64,000 nucleotides of DNA from assembly GCF_012726235.1 (NCBI RefSeq), contig NZ_JAASAH010000008.1, forward strand, positions 186,001-250,000, read 5' to 3'. Position numbers and translations under genes: made by a program. This document shows, piece after piece, positions 8,929 to 18,521 of the stretch (position 1 is its first letter; every line of letters begins with the position of its first letter). The DNA is from Streptomyces sp. HNM0574 (GTDB taxonomy: Bacteria > Actinomycetota > Actinomycetes > Streptomycetales > Streptomycetaceae). The notes beneath the pieces were generated by a model, which did no database searches, was not told the origin of the DNA, and was given only the letters and a program-made list of their open reading frames with translations.

Positions 8929-11900
8929 GGTGCACCTCCTCCTGCGGTTCCTGGACCTCGACCGCCACGTTGCTCTCGACGTCCCGCATCGAGTCCCCGA
9001 CGAGCCACCCCTCGCCGGGCTGGCCGAACCTCTTCAACAGGGCCGCCTGTTCCTGATTCCGCCGCTCGTAGTGGAAGGACTCCCCCGACTCGCGAGCGTC
9101 GGCCGCCCTGCGGTGCCAATCCTTCAGCAGGCGCCACACGGCAGCGCGCGTCTCCTCCGCCTCGAGACCGTCCGCACGGGTCACGTATTCGAGGAACCGC
9201 TCGACCAGGCCGCTGACGGCCTCGCCGACGAGGTCGTCCTCGAGGTCGAAACCGCCGGCCGCGTCGTTCTCCGCGAGCGGGGTGAACGAATGCCGCAGCA
9301 GCGCGACGAGCGCGCCGCCCAGGGACCGTTCGCGGGAGGCCAGCGACCACGGTGTCACGCTCGTCGGCTCCACGCTGCGGTAGAGGGCCTCGTGGTAGCC
9401 GCGGAAGGTCTCGAAATGCGACCGGTCGCGGGCCCTGCTCGACCTGAAGAGCGTGACGACGATGCCCTTGGTGTCGCCACGCCCGACCCGGCTGGTCGCC
9501 TGGATGTACTCGGCCGTGGTCTTCGGCTGCCCCACCATCAGCATCAGGGCGAGCCTCGGGATGTCGATGCCGACGGAGAGCATGTTCGAGGAGAGGACCA
9601 CGTCGACGGCGTCCGACGACTCGTCGGCCCTGACCCGGAGCGCACGGAGGTCCTTCGGCAGTTCCTCGGCCCCACGGCGGCTCGTCAGCTCCAGGACCTT
9701 GCCCGCACCGACGGGACGCAGTGGCAGGCCGAGCCGGCCGGCGCGCGGCTCCAGCCGACCGTTGACGTCGTCGACGACCAGGGTGCCCGTCCGGCCGAGC
9801 TCCCGAAGGCTGTTGTGATACATGACCAGCGTCCAGTACGCGTCGCGGGACGCGGCGGACGGGGCCCGGGCGGCGAGCGCCGCCGGCATCTCGACCAGCG
9901 GGGTGACCGCCGAGATGACGGCCGAAGGCTGGGAGACGGACTGCGGCATGAGACCGACGTAGAGCCGTCCCTCGCCGTTCTCCACCGGGCGGGAGAAGAA
10001 GGTCCGGTCGTCGTCGAGGCCCGACGGCGGATAGAGCGCGACCTCACGCCCGTACAGTCCTCGGACCTGCTCGTCGGACGCGCGGATGGTGGCCGTCGAC
10101 GCGACGACCTTGGGGCTCGTGCCGGATCTGCTCAACAGGAGCTGGATGACGGCGTCGAAGACGGCGACGGTGGTGCCGAGCGGGCCCGAGAGCAGATGCA
10201 GCTCGTCCTGGATGACCATGGACGGCTGTTCGGAGACGGTCCCGATCCCGAGCAGCGTCCCCGCCTCCGGGCGGAACTGGAGCCGCGCGAACTTGTCGAC
10301 GGTGGCGAGCAGGATCGTGGGCGGATCGTCGTACAGGACGTCGTCGACGACGGCCAACGGCAGCTCTTCCCGGAACGGGCACGACGTGTCGACGCAATGG
10401 AGGATCACGTCGCTTCCGACCTGCCGCATGCCGTAGTCGTCCGGCCTGTTGCTCTTGGCCCGCGGCACCAGGGGAGTCAGGCACCAGGGGCAGCTCTCGA
10501 CCTGGAACTGGTTGGCCTCTTCCGGACGGGCGGCCTTGAACAGACGCTCGAGCGCGTTCCGGGCCTCCGAGCGCGATCCGGGAGTGACCTCGTTGCCCAC
10601 CCAGAGACCGATCGAGAACCGCACCATCCCCTTCACCCGGGGGTCCGTGGCACGCAGCCGCTCCATCGCGCAGATCAACGCCGCAGCGCGCTGGAACTGT
10701 TGGGAGGTCAGGAGACGCAAGGTGTAGCGGGTGATCACCGCAGTTCCGCCGCCGGCCACGTCGTGGACGAGTCGGCGGCGGAAGATCTCGATCGCCGCGA
10801 GACCGAGATAGGCCTCCGTCTTGCCGCCACCGGTGGGGAACCAGACGAGGTCGACGACCTCCCGGTCCTCGTGCGTCGGATCGACGGTGGAGGCCAACGA
10901 GACGAGAAGGAAGCCGAGTTGGAACGGTCGCCATCGAGGCTCCCGGGCTTCCCCCTCTCCGCGGTTGATCGCGGCCTGCCGCATCTGCAACCGCATGGCC
11001 TTCATGCCCAGCGAGAACGCCGTCCGGAGCTCCTGACGCTCCGGATCGCGCAACAGACGCACCCCCTCCCGCATGCGGTCGACGGCGACCTGTGAACGCT
11101 CGGCGATGTCGGTCGCCGTCCTGCCGCCCTCGTCGAAGCCCTTCGCCCGGTCGAGCTGTTCGGACGTCCAGGCGGCGAACGCGTCCACGAAGGCGTCCAA
11201 CGACCGGAGGACCGTGTCGGGGTCCGTGTCGATCTGCTGGAGGTGCTCCAGCTCCAGGGCCTCCGACTCGGCCGTCCCCTCGTCGAACCCGGTGGTCTCC
11301 ACGGCGGGCACGACGAACGAGGGCATCGGGTCGAGGAAGACCCCGGTGCAGCGGCCGGCTGTGAACTCCCAGTTCGCAGCCATGCCGTGCCCGACCGCGT
11401 AACTCCGCCTGTTGCGGTAGCGCAGGCGCAGCTCCGCGGACTCCGGGTCGGTGTCGAACGACCGCGTCGTGTCGTACTCGAGGATCTGGGCGCCCTCGGC
11501 GGGGGTCACCGCCAGCCGGACCTGGAAGAGCATTCCGGCGATGTCCATCCGCTCGTCCTGCTCGCTCTCGGCGAGAACCCGGACGTGCACCGTGACCAAG
11601 GAATCGCCCCGGAGCGAGCGCCACCGGGAGCCGATCTGGACGGGAACGTTCCCCACGGTCAGCGATTCGGGGGGCTGGTTCCGGCGGAGTACGAGGTCGG
11701 GCACGTGGTACGGGCTTCGACGCCAACTCGGCGGGCCGTCCGTGTCGACGGAGGCGTAGGTGCCGCACGAGAAGTCGACGTGGACGGAGTCGCCGTCCGT
11801 GACGAAGGAGAGCGCGACCGACGAGGGCCGCCAGTCCTCCGCCAGGGGCACGTCGGAGCCGCCCTCCTCCACATCGCCCTCCGGGACGTCGGCGGAGAGC

Positions 11901-12082
11901 TCCTGGCCCGCCTCGTCGGCGTCACGGGACGCGTGGCGCTCCTTGTCGACGGGGAACAGCATGCCGACGGCGTACTGCCGGTGCGGGAAGTTCGTCGTGA
12001 CTTCCTCGTCGCCGGCCTCGGGCCCGACGTAGGACGCGTGGAGGTGTTCGAGGGCCTTCTCCTGGGCCGTCGTGAGGGTCAC
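8909..12082 (-). CDS. drmA: DrmA-like SF2 helicase (YprA/DISARM family)
   Basis: This 1,057-residue protein has an N-terminal ~400-residue non-helicase region, then a superfamily 2 helicase core. Motif I is FPTGGGKT (residues 415-422), motif II is DELH (626-629, not DEAH) and motif III is STATI (662-666). The late motifs are SVGIDIPR and QATSRVGRGD. A CPWC pair (531-534) and a later pair of Cys (563, 568) between motifs I and II suggest a zinc site, as in DrmA/YprA helicases. The gene starts at GTG 12082, and GTGA overlaps the upstream stop. Alone, the YprA family has several roles; the adjacent DrmB-like gene points to a DISARM-related defence complex. Confidence 0.88.
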   Translation of the reverse strand: MTLTTAQEKALEHLHASYVGPEAGDEEVTTNFPHRQYAVGMLFPVDKERHASRDADEAGQELSADVPEGDVEEGGSDVPLAEDWRPSSVALSFVTDGDSVHVDFSCGTYASVDTDGPPSWRRSPYHVPDLVLRRNQPPESLTVGNVPVQIGSRWRSLRGDSLVTVHVRVLAESEQDERMDIAGMLFQVRLAVTPAEGAQILEYDTTRSFDTDPESAELRLRYRNRRSYAVGHGMAANWEFTAGRCTGVFLDPMPSFVVPAVETTGFDEGTAESEALELEHLQQIDTDPDTVLRSLDAFVDAFAAWTSEQLDRAKGFDEGGRTATDIAERSQVAVDRMREGVRLLRDPERQELRTAFSLGMKAMRLQMRQAAINRGEGEAREPRWRPFQLGFLLVSLASTVDPTHEDREVVDLVWFPTGGGKTEAYLGLAAIEIFRRRLVHDVAGGGTAVITRYTLRLLTSQQFQRAAALICAMERLRATDPRVKGMVRFSIGLWVGNEVTPGSRSEARNALERLFKAARPEEANQFQVESCPWCLTPLVPRAKSNRPDDYGMRQVGSDVILHCVDTSCPFREELPLAVVDDVLYDDPPTILLATVDKFARLQFRPEAGTLLGIGTVSEQPSMVIQDELHLLSGPLGTTVAVFDAVIQLLLSRSGTSPKVVASTATIRASDEQVRGLYGREVALYPPSGLDDDRTFFSRPVENGEGRLYVGLMPQSVSQPSAVISAVTPLVEMPAALAARAPSAASRDAYWTLVMYHNSLRELGRTGTLVVDDVNGRLEPRAGRLGLPLRPVGAGKVLELTSRRGAEELPKDLRALRVRADESSDAVDVVLSSNMLSVGIDIPRLALMLMVGQPKTTAEYIQATSRVGRGDTKGIVVTLFRSSRARDRSHFETFRGYHEALYRSVEPTSVTPWSLASRERSLGGALVALLRHSFTPLAENDAAGGFDLEDDLVGEAVSGLVERFLEYVTRADGLEAEETRAAVWRLLKDWHRRAADARESGESFHYERRNQEQAALLKRFGQPGEGWLVGDSMRDVESNVAVEVQEPQEEVHRGEDQA

Positions 12083-13593
12083 TTGCCGACCTGCTTTCGA
12101 ACGAGCTCCTGGAGCCGCTTTTTGTCGTCCTTCGACGCGATCACGTGGAGCGCGACCCGGGCTCGGGTGACGGCCACGTAGAACGCGGCCAGCTCTCTGT
12201 CGTCGTACGTCCGCGGCAGGTCACAGACGATGACGTGCTCGGCCTCCAGACCCTTGGCGTACCGAGGGCTCGTCACGAGGAACCCGGACCCGTTCCTTCG
12301 CGGTGCCTCGTCGGCGGTGACGCTGATGATCCAGATGTCCTCGCGGCGTGCCCCGTTCGACACGAGTTCGCGGGCCAACTCCTGGGCCGCCGTCACGTCG
12401 GCCGGCTTCTCCCAGTGCCATTCCACCCGGTCACCGTGCACGATGCCCGGGTCGCCGATGTCGGCACCGAGGTACTCCTGCACCACGTGGACGATGGCAC
12501 GGGTGTTGCGGACGTTCCGGTCGAGGTCGAACTGGAGTGCCTCCGGCTGGACCAGTTCGAAGACCTCGGGATCGAAGTCGCCGTCCACACGTGCCTGGTT
12601 GTTGGGATCGAGGAACATCCTCCAACGCCCGCCCGAGCGGCCCGAGCGGATCACGGCGTCCAGTGCGTCCATGCCGTCGCAGTTCATGAGGTCCTGCGCC
12701 TCGTCCACGAAGACGACGTCGTACTGCTTGTCACCGGAGAGCTTCGCGAACGGCAGCAGGTCGATGTCCCTCCCCTCGATCCGTGGCCCGAAGAAGTCGA
12801 CCAGCGACGGGGAATGGAAGGTGACGAGGACGGACCTGCCCTCGCCCGCCTCCTGTTTCGCGCCCTCGGCCAGCACCAGGGACTTTCCGGTACCCGCACC
12901 ACCGAAGACGAGCAGCCTCGGGTTGCGCGAGAGCGACGCCAGAACCCGGGCCTGCCCGTCGGTCGCCCGGTTCTGCTCCTCGAGGACGGCGCCGCGCTGT
13001 GCATCGATCACGGGCATCCGTGCGAACTCACCGAAGAGGCGGGACCGAAGGGAGTCGGGCCGGGCGACCTTGACGCCGAAGGGGGCCTGCTTCGCTCCCC
13101 CGGCCACTCTGTCCAAGGCGTCCGTCATCGCGGCGACCGTCATCTGCTCCTTCGCCCACCAGTGGCTGCCCTTCCAGTCGATGGCGGGAGGAAGGCCGTC
13201 GGTGTCCGGCGTGACGACGACGGCCTCGTCCGCGAACCAGCCGATGCCCTCCTCACGCAGAATGCTGCGCAACGCGCGCACGGCCGACTGCGCCTGGTCC
13301 ATCGGCGACTCGCGCAACTTGTGCCAGTCGCGGTGGCGGTCGACGCTGTACCAGACGCCGTTGTGCTTCACCACGCCTCCTCCCTTGACCTCCAGGAGGA
13401 TCACGACGCCGTCCCACAGCACGACGAAGTCCGCTTCGCTCTGTTGCTTGACCGCGTGGCTCCGGAGGCCGACGGAGTGGAAGGCCGCCGCGTCACGCGG
13501 CCCTGCGACCTTGTCCAACAGCCGCGCCACCCGACGCTCGGCTTCGCTCGTGGCGGCCTTCTCGATCTCGGCGAGATCCGGGATGAGAATCAT
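12079..13593 (-). CDS. NERD nuclease domain fused to SF1 (UvrD-like) helicase
   Basis: 504 residues from the ATG at 13593. The N-terminal ~130 residues form a NERD domain of the PD-(D/E)xK type: Asp55 in SEADFVVL, then LLEVKGG with Glu68 and Lys70. A superfamily 1 helicase follows with Walker A GGAGTGKS (231-238), motif II VFVDEAQD (294-301), an Asn/Gln-rich motif FLDPNNQ, and motif VI VAVTRAR (473-479). The architecture suits a DNA-processing nuclease-helicase. ATGA overlaps the stop of the upstream fusion gene, and the stop overlaps the GTG start of the DrmA-like gene, so expression is translationally coupled. It may supply the nuclease that DISARM normally gets from DrmC. That role is inference. 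Confidence 0.9.
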   Translation of the reverse strand: MILIPDLAEIEKAATSEAERRVARLLDKVAGPRDAAAFHSVGLRSHAVKQQSEADFVVLWDGVVILLEVKGGGVVKHNGVWYSVDRHRDWHKLRESPMDQAQSAVRALRSILREEGIGWFADEAVVVTPDTDGLPPAIDWKGSHWWAKEQMTVAAMTDALDRVAGGAKQAPFGVKVARPDSLRSRLFGEFARMPVIDAQRGAVLEEQNRATDGQARVLASLSRNPRLLVFGGAGTGKSLVLAEGAKQEAGEGRSVLVTFHSPSLVDFFGPRIEGRDIDLLPFAKLSGDKQYDVVFVDEAQDLMNCDGMDALDAVIRSGRSGGRWRMFLDPNNQARVDGDFDPEVFELVQPEALQFDLDRNVRNTRAIVHVVQEYLGADIGDPGIVHGDRVEWHWEKPADVTAAQELARELVSNGARREDIWIISVTADEAPRRNGSGFLVTSPRYAKGLEAEHVIVCDLPRTYDDRELAAFYVAVTRARVALHVIASKDDKKRLQELVRKQVGK

Positions 13594-16500
13594 GCTCCCC
13601 GCTCCGTCCAGAGGTCCTCGTAGGCCCGATAGCCGAGGAAGTCGTTGGCTGCACCGAAGTTGTCGGCGACGTCCACGATGAGGCACTCCTCCTTGCCGCC
13701 GTTCAGCGGGCCCCGTAGCCCACGGCCTGCCATCTGGATGTAGGCGCTGGGGCTGAACGTCGGCCTCGCGATGTAGAGAGCGCGGACACCCGGGGCGTCG
13801 AACCCCTGGATGAGCAGGTCACAGTTGGCCAGAACGCGGATCTTTCCCTTCTTGAACCGCTCGATGACGTCGCGGCGTTCCTGTCGTCCGGTCTGTCCGC
13901 TGACCGCCGCCGCCTCGACCTGTCGACAGCGCAGCGTCGCGGCCAGGACCTGGGCGGACAGGACGTTCGGTGTGAACACGAGTACGGGCCATTGGGGGTC
14001 CTGGCTCATGATGTGGTTCACGAGTACCTTCATCCGTGCCTGGTCCCGGCCGATGCGATCGAGTACCCGGGGCTCGAGTTTGCCCTTGGTGCTCAGGTGC
14101 TCCAGTTCTCCCGGTTCCAGGTCCACGTCGACACCCGGCAGCACCTCGTGCCTGACCTGTGCGAGGACGCCGATGCGCGACAGCTCGTCGTACGCGTTGC
14201 CTTCGTCGAAGGCCTGGATCTTGTGCTTGCCGAACCGGGCCGCCAGTTCCCTGGTCTGCTCGTCGTGGTCGGCCGTTCCCTTGAACGGGGTGGCCGAGAG
14301 GCCGACCAAGGGACGCTCCCAGCTGCGGCCGTCGACACCGAGCCACTTCAGGATGCCGGTGTAGCGCTTGGACCCGCCGGCACGGTGCGCCTCGTCGATG
14401 AAGACGGCACAGGGCCGGGTCAGCCAGTCGTACGCCGGGTTGTCGAGCAGCGTCTCGAGCTTGGCGTCGGTGGCCACGATCACACTGAACTCGGTGTCCG
14501 GTTCGTGGACCGTGTTGTTCTCCCAGAGCCGACCGATCGTCAACGGGCTCTCGTCACCGAGCCCCCTCCAGACGGTGCTGAACGTCTGGACCGCCTGTTC
14601 GCAGAGCTCCGCCGACTGCGCGATCCAGAGCACGGTTCCGCTCAGACCGCCGTCGACGAAGAGCCGCAGGACGGTCTCGGTGGCCACCCGGGTCTTCCCC
14701 GCGCCCGTCGGAAGCTCGACCAGGCCCTTCTGCGCGGGTCCGTCCGTTCCCGGGAGGGTCAGCACGGTCCGCAGGCGCCGGCTGATGGTCTTCTGGAATT
14801 CGTGCAGCGGGTTGAGCCGCACGGCACCGGGCACGACGAACTCGTCGTCCTGGCGTTGGTTCCGACGTCCGGTGTACGCGGCGCCGAACCCCATCCTCCG
14901 GAGCCAGTCGATCGTCGGCGTCCTGCCCGCCCACTCCTGCGGAACGTCCGTGTACCCCTCGTCGCTGAACTGGTCCTTGAGGAGCCGGATCGAGTCGCTG
15001 CCGTAGACGGTCAGGAAGAGTTCGGCGACGGACGTGGAGTGGTCCACCAGGTTCTGCGCCTCGAGCGCCTGCCAGAGTCCCTTCGGCAGGGTCTCCTTGA
15101 GCGTGTCGTCACCGAAGTAGGCCTCCAGGCGCTCCGTGTCGGTGGACGCGGCACGGGCGGCTCGTCGCTGTTGCTCCAGCTTCCGGTCGATGCCCACCTG
15201 GAGGACATTGCTCAAGTCGGCGTTCGACAGCCTGAGATCGAAGGCCTCGCCGAGGCACTCGAGGACACGCCTCTTGTCGAGGTCCGCTCGGACCACGAGC
15301 GTCGGCCCGTCGAGGTGCCAGTCGAGAGACTTGTCCTCGGCCCCGTCGTCCGTGGTGATCCGCTTCACGACGTGGACCGCCTTCGCCACGGTCGCGTCCC
15401 TGACCTTCTCGACGGCGAACGTCGAACGGAGCCCGGGGTACAGGTCGATGACGCGTTCCGGGTGCTGTTGCCCCTCGACCAGCAGGGAGAAGGAGAAGCT
15501 TTCCTCGAAACGGCGACATCCGACCTCCCTGACGAGTGCGTCCGCCTGTTCCTGGTCCGCCCAGAGGTACGGCTTGTGCCGCGAACCGAGGAACGCGGCT
15601 TCCTCGGTGGTCGTCGCCAGGTACACCGTGTCGGGCCGCCGCGCCTCGATGCCGCGGCCGACGCGTGCGGGGACGAGGTCCGGATGGCCGTCGGGGAACG
15701 CGCCCCTGCCGGCGGCGAGTACGAACGTCGTCAGCGTGCTGTTCTTGACGTCCGAGGAGAAGACCTCCGATTCCAGCGCCTCGCGCAGCACCTCGGCAGG
15801 GATTTCGTCCAAGTCCTTCGGCAGCTGCAGCGCGTCTTCCACGTGGCGCGGTCCGCGGAAGAGGGGCAGCAGCGGTGCGTACTCGACGAGCGACGCGGAG
15901 ACGACCTGGCCGGGGGCCCGTGAACCGCGGCTCGATTTCAGCAGCCCCGCACGCATCGCCGCCCACCGGACCGGCGGGACGACCCGGTGGGTCTGCTGCG
16001 TGTCGACGTCCTCGCAGGCCCAGCACTCGCCCTCGTCGAACTTGAGGAGTTGGGCCGTCCACGTCTCACGGATGTGGTCGGGGGCCTGGGCCTCCTGGAG
16101 CATGAGGAGGACGGAGAAGGGGCCGGGACCCTCGTTCCTGTCGAACTCGATCCGTTCCACACGGCGTTCGCCGGGGCCGAGACTCCGGTTGAGCTCGCCC
16201 GTCACGTACCGGCAGTACTCCTCGAAGCAGACCTCGTCCTCGATCGAGTACGCGGGCACGGGAAGGTGGATGGTCCCTGCCGTGTGCGCGATCTGTGCCG
16301 TGCACCTCGTCCGGTCCAACAGCCGTTCGGGGGCGAGTTCTCCGAGCCCGTCGATGTCCAGCACGTCGGAGGGGCGGGCCCAGCCGCCGTCACGGGTCGG
16401 TACCTTGAGGCTGCCCGTCCGGTCGCGGGACACGACCTTCTGCGCCTGGTTTATGGGTACTTCCAGGACGGCGTCCCAGAACTTGGAATGTTCCTGCGGG

Positions 16501-18320
16501 TCCTCCGGTGCCCTGGAGAGCTTGGCCAGCCTCGCCTCGAGGATCGCGAGCGGGTCCAGCTTCCGGAACCTTTGTGCGACGAGCTTGTTCTCGACTCCCG
16601 GGCGCGCCAGGAATTCCGGGTGGACGAAGCTCGCTCCTTCGATGTCTAGGTCGTCGACCCGCTCGAGGAACACCTCCTTGCAGTCCTTCAGGGACCGCAT
16701 CTCACCGGTCGTCGGAATGACCTTCGCGGACCGGATGTCCTTGATCTTCGGGTTCATCAGGACGAACTCGAGAGCCTGCTCGGCGGAGCTCATGTCGTTC
16801 CCCGTGGCCCACTCGCGCAGCCAGGAGTGGATGCCTCGGCTGGGGACGTTGTCGAGTGCCTTCGCCTCGTCCCTGAACCGTCCGTCCGGGAACGCGGAGG
16901 ACACGCTGCGGATGAAGAGTTGCCGCAGCCGGGCCATGCGCTGGTTGTTGGCGTAGCAACGCCAGTGCGGGACGTCGTCACCGGTGTTGGGGGACCGGAT
17001 CCATCTCTCGTGGTCCTTGCTGTCGGCCTCGCCGATGAGAGCGAAGTCCAGCGGACGGAGATCCGACGGAGCGTGCAGGGCACCCGTCGCGTCGGGGATC
17101 AGTGCTCGCTTCGCCGCGGTGTACGGGGCGTGGGCACAGAGGATCTCGTCGCCGAACGAGTGGGTCTCACGACCACGGGCCGGCATGTAGTCCAGGTGCG
17201 CGGCCGGATCGTGCTCGGACGAGACCTTCGGCAGCATGTCGACGAACATCTCGGAGAGACCGACGAGGATCTCTCGGTTGTAGGTGTTCTCGAGCAGGGT
17301 GGTGCGGTCGTCGTTCACGCTCCAGGGAGCGTTGAAGAGGGCGGAGGCGGACGTCCTGTCCTGGAGGGGGAAGTACGACCAGAACTCACCCGTCCGTAGC
17401 TGGCCGCGGCGAGCGGGTAAGGCGACCGTCACCTTCACGCGGTCACGTGACACCGCTTCGCCGACCTCGGCCCGGGCCTCGGAGCTGGGCGGATGCATCC
17501 GGTTCTCGACGTACCACTCGTCGTGGTCGCCGTCCGGACGCTCGATCCGGAACCTGCCGTCGCCGAGGTCCCGTGACACGTGGCTCGTCACGAACTCCTC
17601 CTCGCCGCCGAGCACTTGGAGTCGGACCTCGCGCACGGCGCCGGCGAACAGGAGGAATTCCGAACGGAATTCCTCGATCTCCTTCCTGAGGTTGTCCAGC
17701 TTCGCGGCGTGCGGCAGTCTGACGACGGTGGAGGCCCACTCCGCGAGCCCGGCCAGGATCGGGTCCTTGTCGAACTCCGTCGCCGCGTCGAGAGGGGTCG
17801 CGGTCCTGAGGACGGGGAACCTCTTGACGGTCGGCTCGACCTCGGCGAGCTTCTCCCTCGCCGAGGGCGAGTTGAACTCGAAGGAAACGGATCGGCTGAA
17901 GACCTGTGCGGCATCGCTGACGGCGAGCACCGATTTGAATCCGAGACCGAACCGCCCGATCTCGTCGCCCCGCTTGCCGCTGAGGTGCGCGTGAGCGATG
18001 GAGGTCAGACCGCTGCGGGAGAAGGGGCGTCCGGCGTTCGCGCAGTACAGGGTCTGCTGCCCGAGGTCGAGGACGATCTCGACGCGACCGGCTCCTTCTT
18101 CGTGCTCCTCGGCCCCGGACATCGCATCGGCCGCGTTCTGGACCAGCTCGAGAAGCGTGCGGTTGGAATAGCCGCCGACCCGGATGGACTCCTCGTGGTT
18201 GGCGTGTTCCGTGATCAGGTGCGGATTCGCTCGATATGAATCGATCGCCCGTCCGAAAAGATTCTCGACTTCACGTACCAACCCCGTGTCGGGGACCCAC
18301 CGGGCACTCTTCGTCGTCAC
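13590..18320 (-). CDS. Hsp90/sacsin-type GHKL ATPase fused to SF2 helicase
   Basis: A very long protein, 1,576 residues from the GTG at 18320 (MTTKSARWVPDTG, GAGG ten bases upstream). An ATG at 18440 would add 40 low-complexity residues. The N-terminus has the GHKL ATP site: N-box LLELVQNAADA (56-66, Asn62) and G2 box GRFGLGFKSV (122-131), as in Hsp90, MutL and sacsin. About 1,000 residues without recognisable motifs follow. The C-terminal ~380 residues are an SF2 helicase: TGAGKT (1205-1210), DEAH (1309-1312), SATPF (1342) and QMAGRGLRG (1529-1537). It is the first gene of the defence-like operon and is coupled by ATGA to the NERD-helicase gene. Such ATPase-helicase fusions are known from other defence loci, but I cannot name this one. 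Confidence 0.85.
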   Translation of the reverse strand: MTTKSARWVPDTGLVREVENLFGRAIDSYRANPHLITEHANHEESIRVGGYSNRTLLELVQNAADAMSGAEEHEEGAGRVEIVLDLGQQTLYCANAGRPFSRSGLTSIAHAHLSGKRGDEIGRFGLGFKSVLAVSDAAQVFSRSVSFEFNSPSAREKLAEVEPTVKRFPVLRTATPLDAATEFDKDPILAGLAEWASTVVRLPHAAKLDNLRKEIEEFRSEFLLFAGAVREVRLQVLGGEEEFVTSHVSRDLGDGRFRIERPDGDHDEWYVENRMHPPSSEARAEVGEAVSRDRVKVTVALPARRGQLRTGEFWSYFPLQDRTSASALFNAPWSVNDDRTTLLENTYNREILVGLSEMFVDMLPKVSSEHDPAAHLDYMPARGRETHSFGDEILCAHAPYTAAKRALIPDATGALHAPSDLRPLDFALIGEADSKDHERWIRSPNTGDDVPHWRCYANNQRMARLRQLFIRSVSSAFPDGRFRDEAKALDNVPSRGIHSWLREWATGNDMSSAEQALEFVLMNPKIKDIRSAKVIPTTGEMRSLKDCKEVFLERVDDLDIEGASFVHPEFLARPGVENKLVAQRFRKLDPLAILEARLAKLSRAPEDPQEHSKFWDAVLEVPINQAQKVVSRDRTGSLKVPTRDGGWARPSDVLDIDGLGELAPERLLDRTRCTAQIAHTAGTIHLPVPAYSIEDEVCFEEYCRYVTGELNRSLGPGERRVERIEFDRNEGPGPFSVLLMLQEAQAPDHIRETWTAQLLKFDEGECWACEDVDTQQTHRVVPPVRWAAMRAGLLKSSRGSRAPGQVVSASLVEYAPLLPLFRGPRHVEDALQLPKDLDEIPAEVLREALESEVFSSDVKNSTLTTFVLAAGRGAFPDGHPDLVPARVGRGIEARRPDTVYLATTTEEAAFLGSRHKPYLWADQEQADALVREVGCRRFEESFSFSLLVEGQQHPERVIDLYPGLRSTFAVEKVRDATVAKAVHVVKRITTDDGAEDKSLDWHLDGPTLVVRADLDKRRVLECLGEAFDLRLSNADLSNVLQVGIDRKLEQQRRAARAASTDTERLEAYFGDDTLKETLPKGLWQALEAQNLVDHSTSVAELFLTVYGSDSIRLLKDQFSDEGYTDVPQEWAGRTPTIDWLRRMGFGAAYTGRRNQRQDDEFVVPGAVRLNPLHEFQKTISRRLRTVLTLPGTDGPAQKGLVELPTGAGKTRVATETVLRLFVDGGLSGTVLWIAQSAELCEQAVQTFSTVWRGLGDESPLTIGRLWENNTVHEPDTEFSVIVATDAKLETLLDNPAYDWLTRPCAVFIDEAHRAGGSKRYTGILKWLGVDGRSWERPLVGLSATPFKGTADHDEQTRELAARFGKHKIQAFDEGNAYDELSRIGVLAQVRHEVLPGVDVDLEPGELEHLSTKGKLEPRVLDRIGRDQARMKVLVNHIMSQDPQWPVLVFTPNVLSAQVLAATLRCRQVEAAAVSGQTGRQERRDVIERFKKGKIRVLANCDLLIQGFDAPGVRALYIARPTFSPSAYIQMAGRGLRGPLNGGKEECLIVDVADNFGAANDFLGYRAYEDLWTERGA

Positions 18321-18521
18321 GTCTGCACCGCCTCGCCTTCCGTCCCCGCGATGCACCGCCGCCAGACCTGCACCTACTGGCTCCTGAATGTCGATCGCTG
18401 TCTTCTCCGACGGTGCGTCACGTCTCGCACCGGCGTGCAACGGACTGTAGTACCTGCAGCCGCCGGGAACCGTCTCTTGCTGTCAGATCGGTAACTCGAC
18501 CCGGAAGAACGGAGTTTGTGG

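Noticed and set aside
7120..18320. Calling the operon a complete class 1 or 2 DISARM system
   Set aside because: Neither drmC nor a DrmM methylase is present, and two genes are not part of DISARM.
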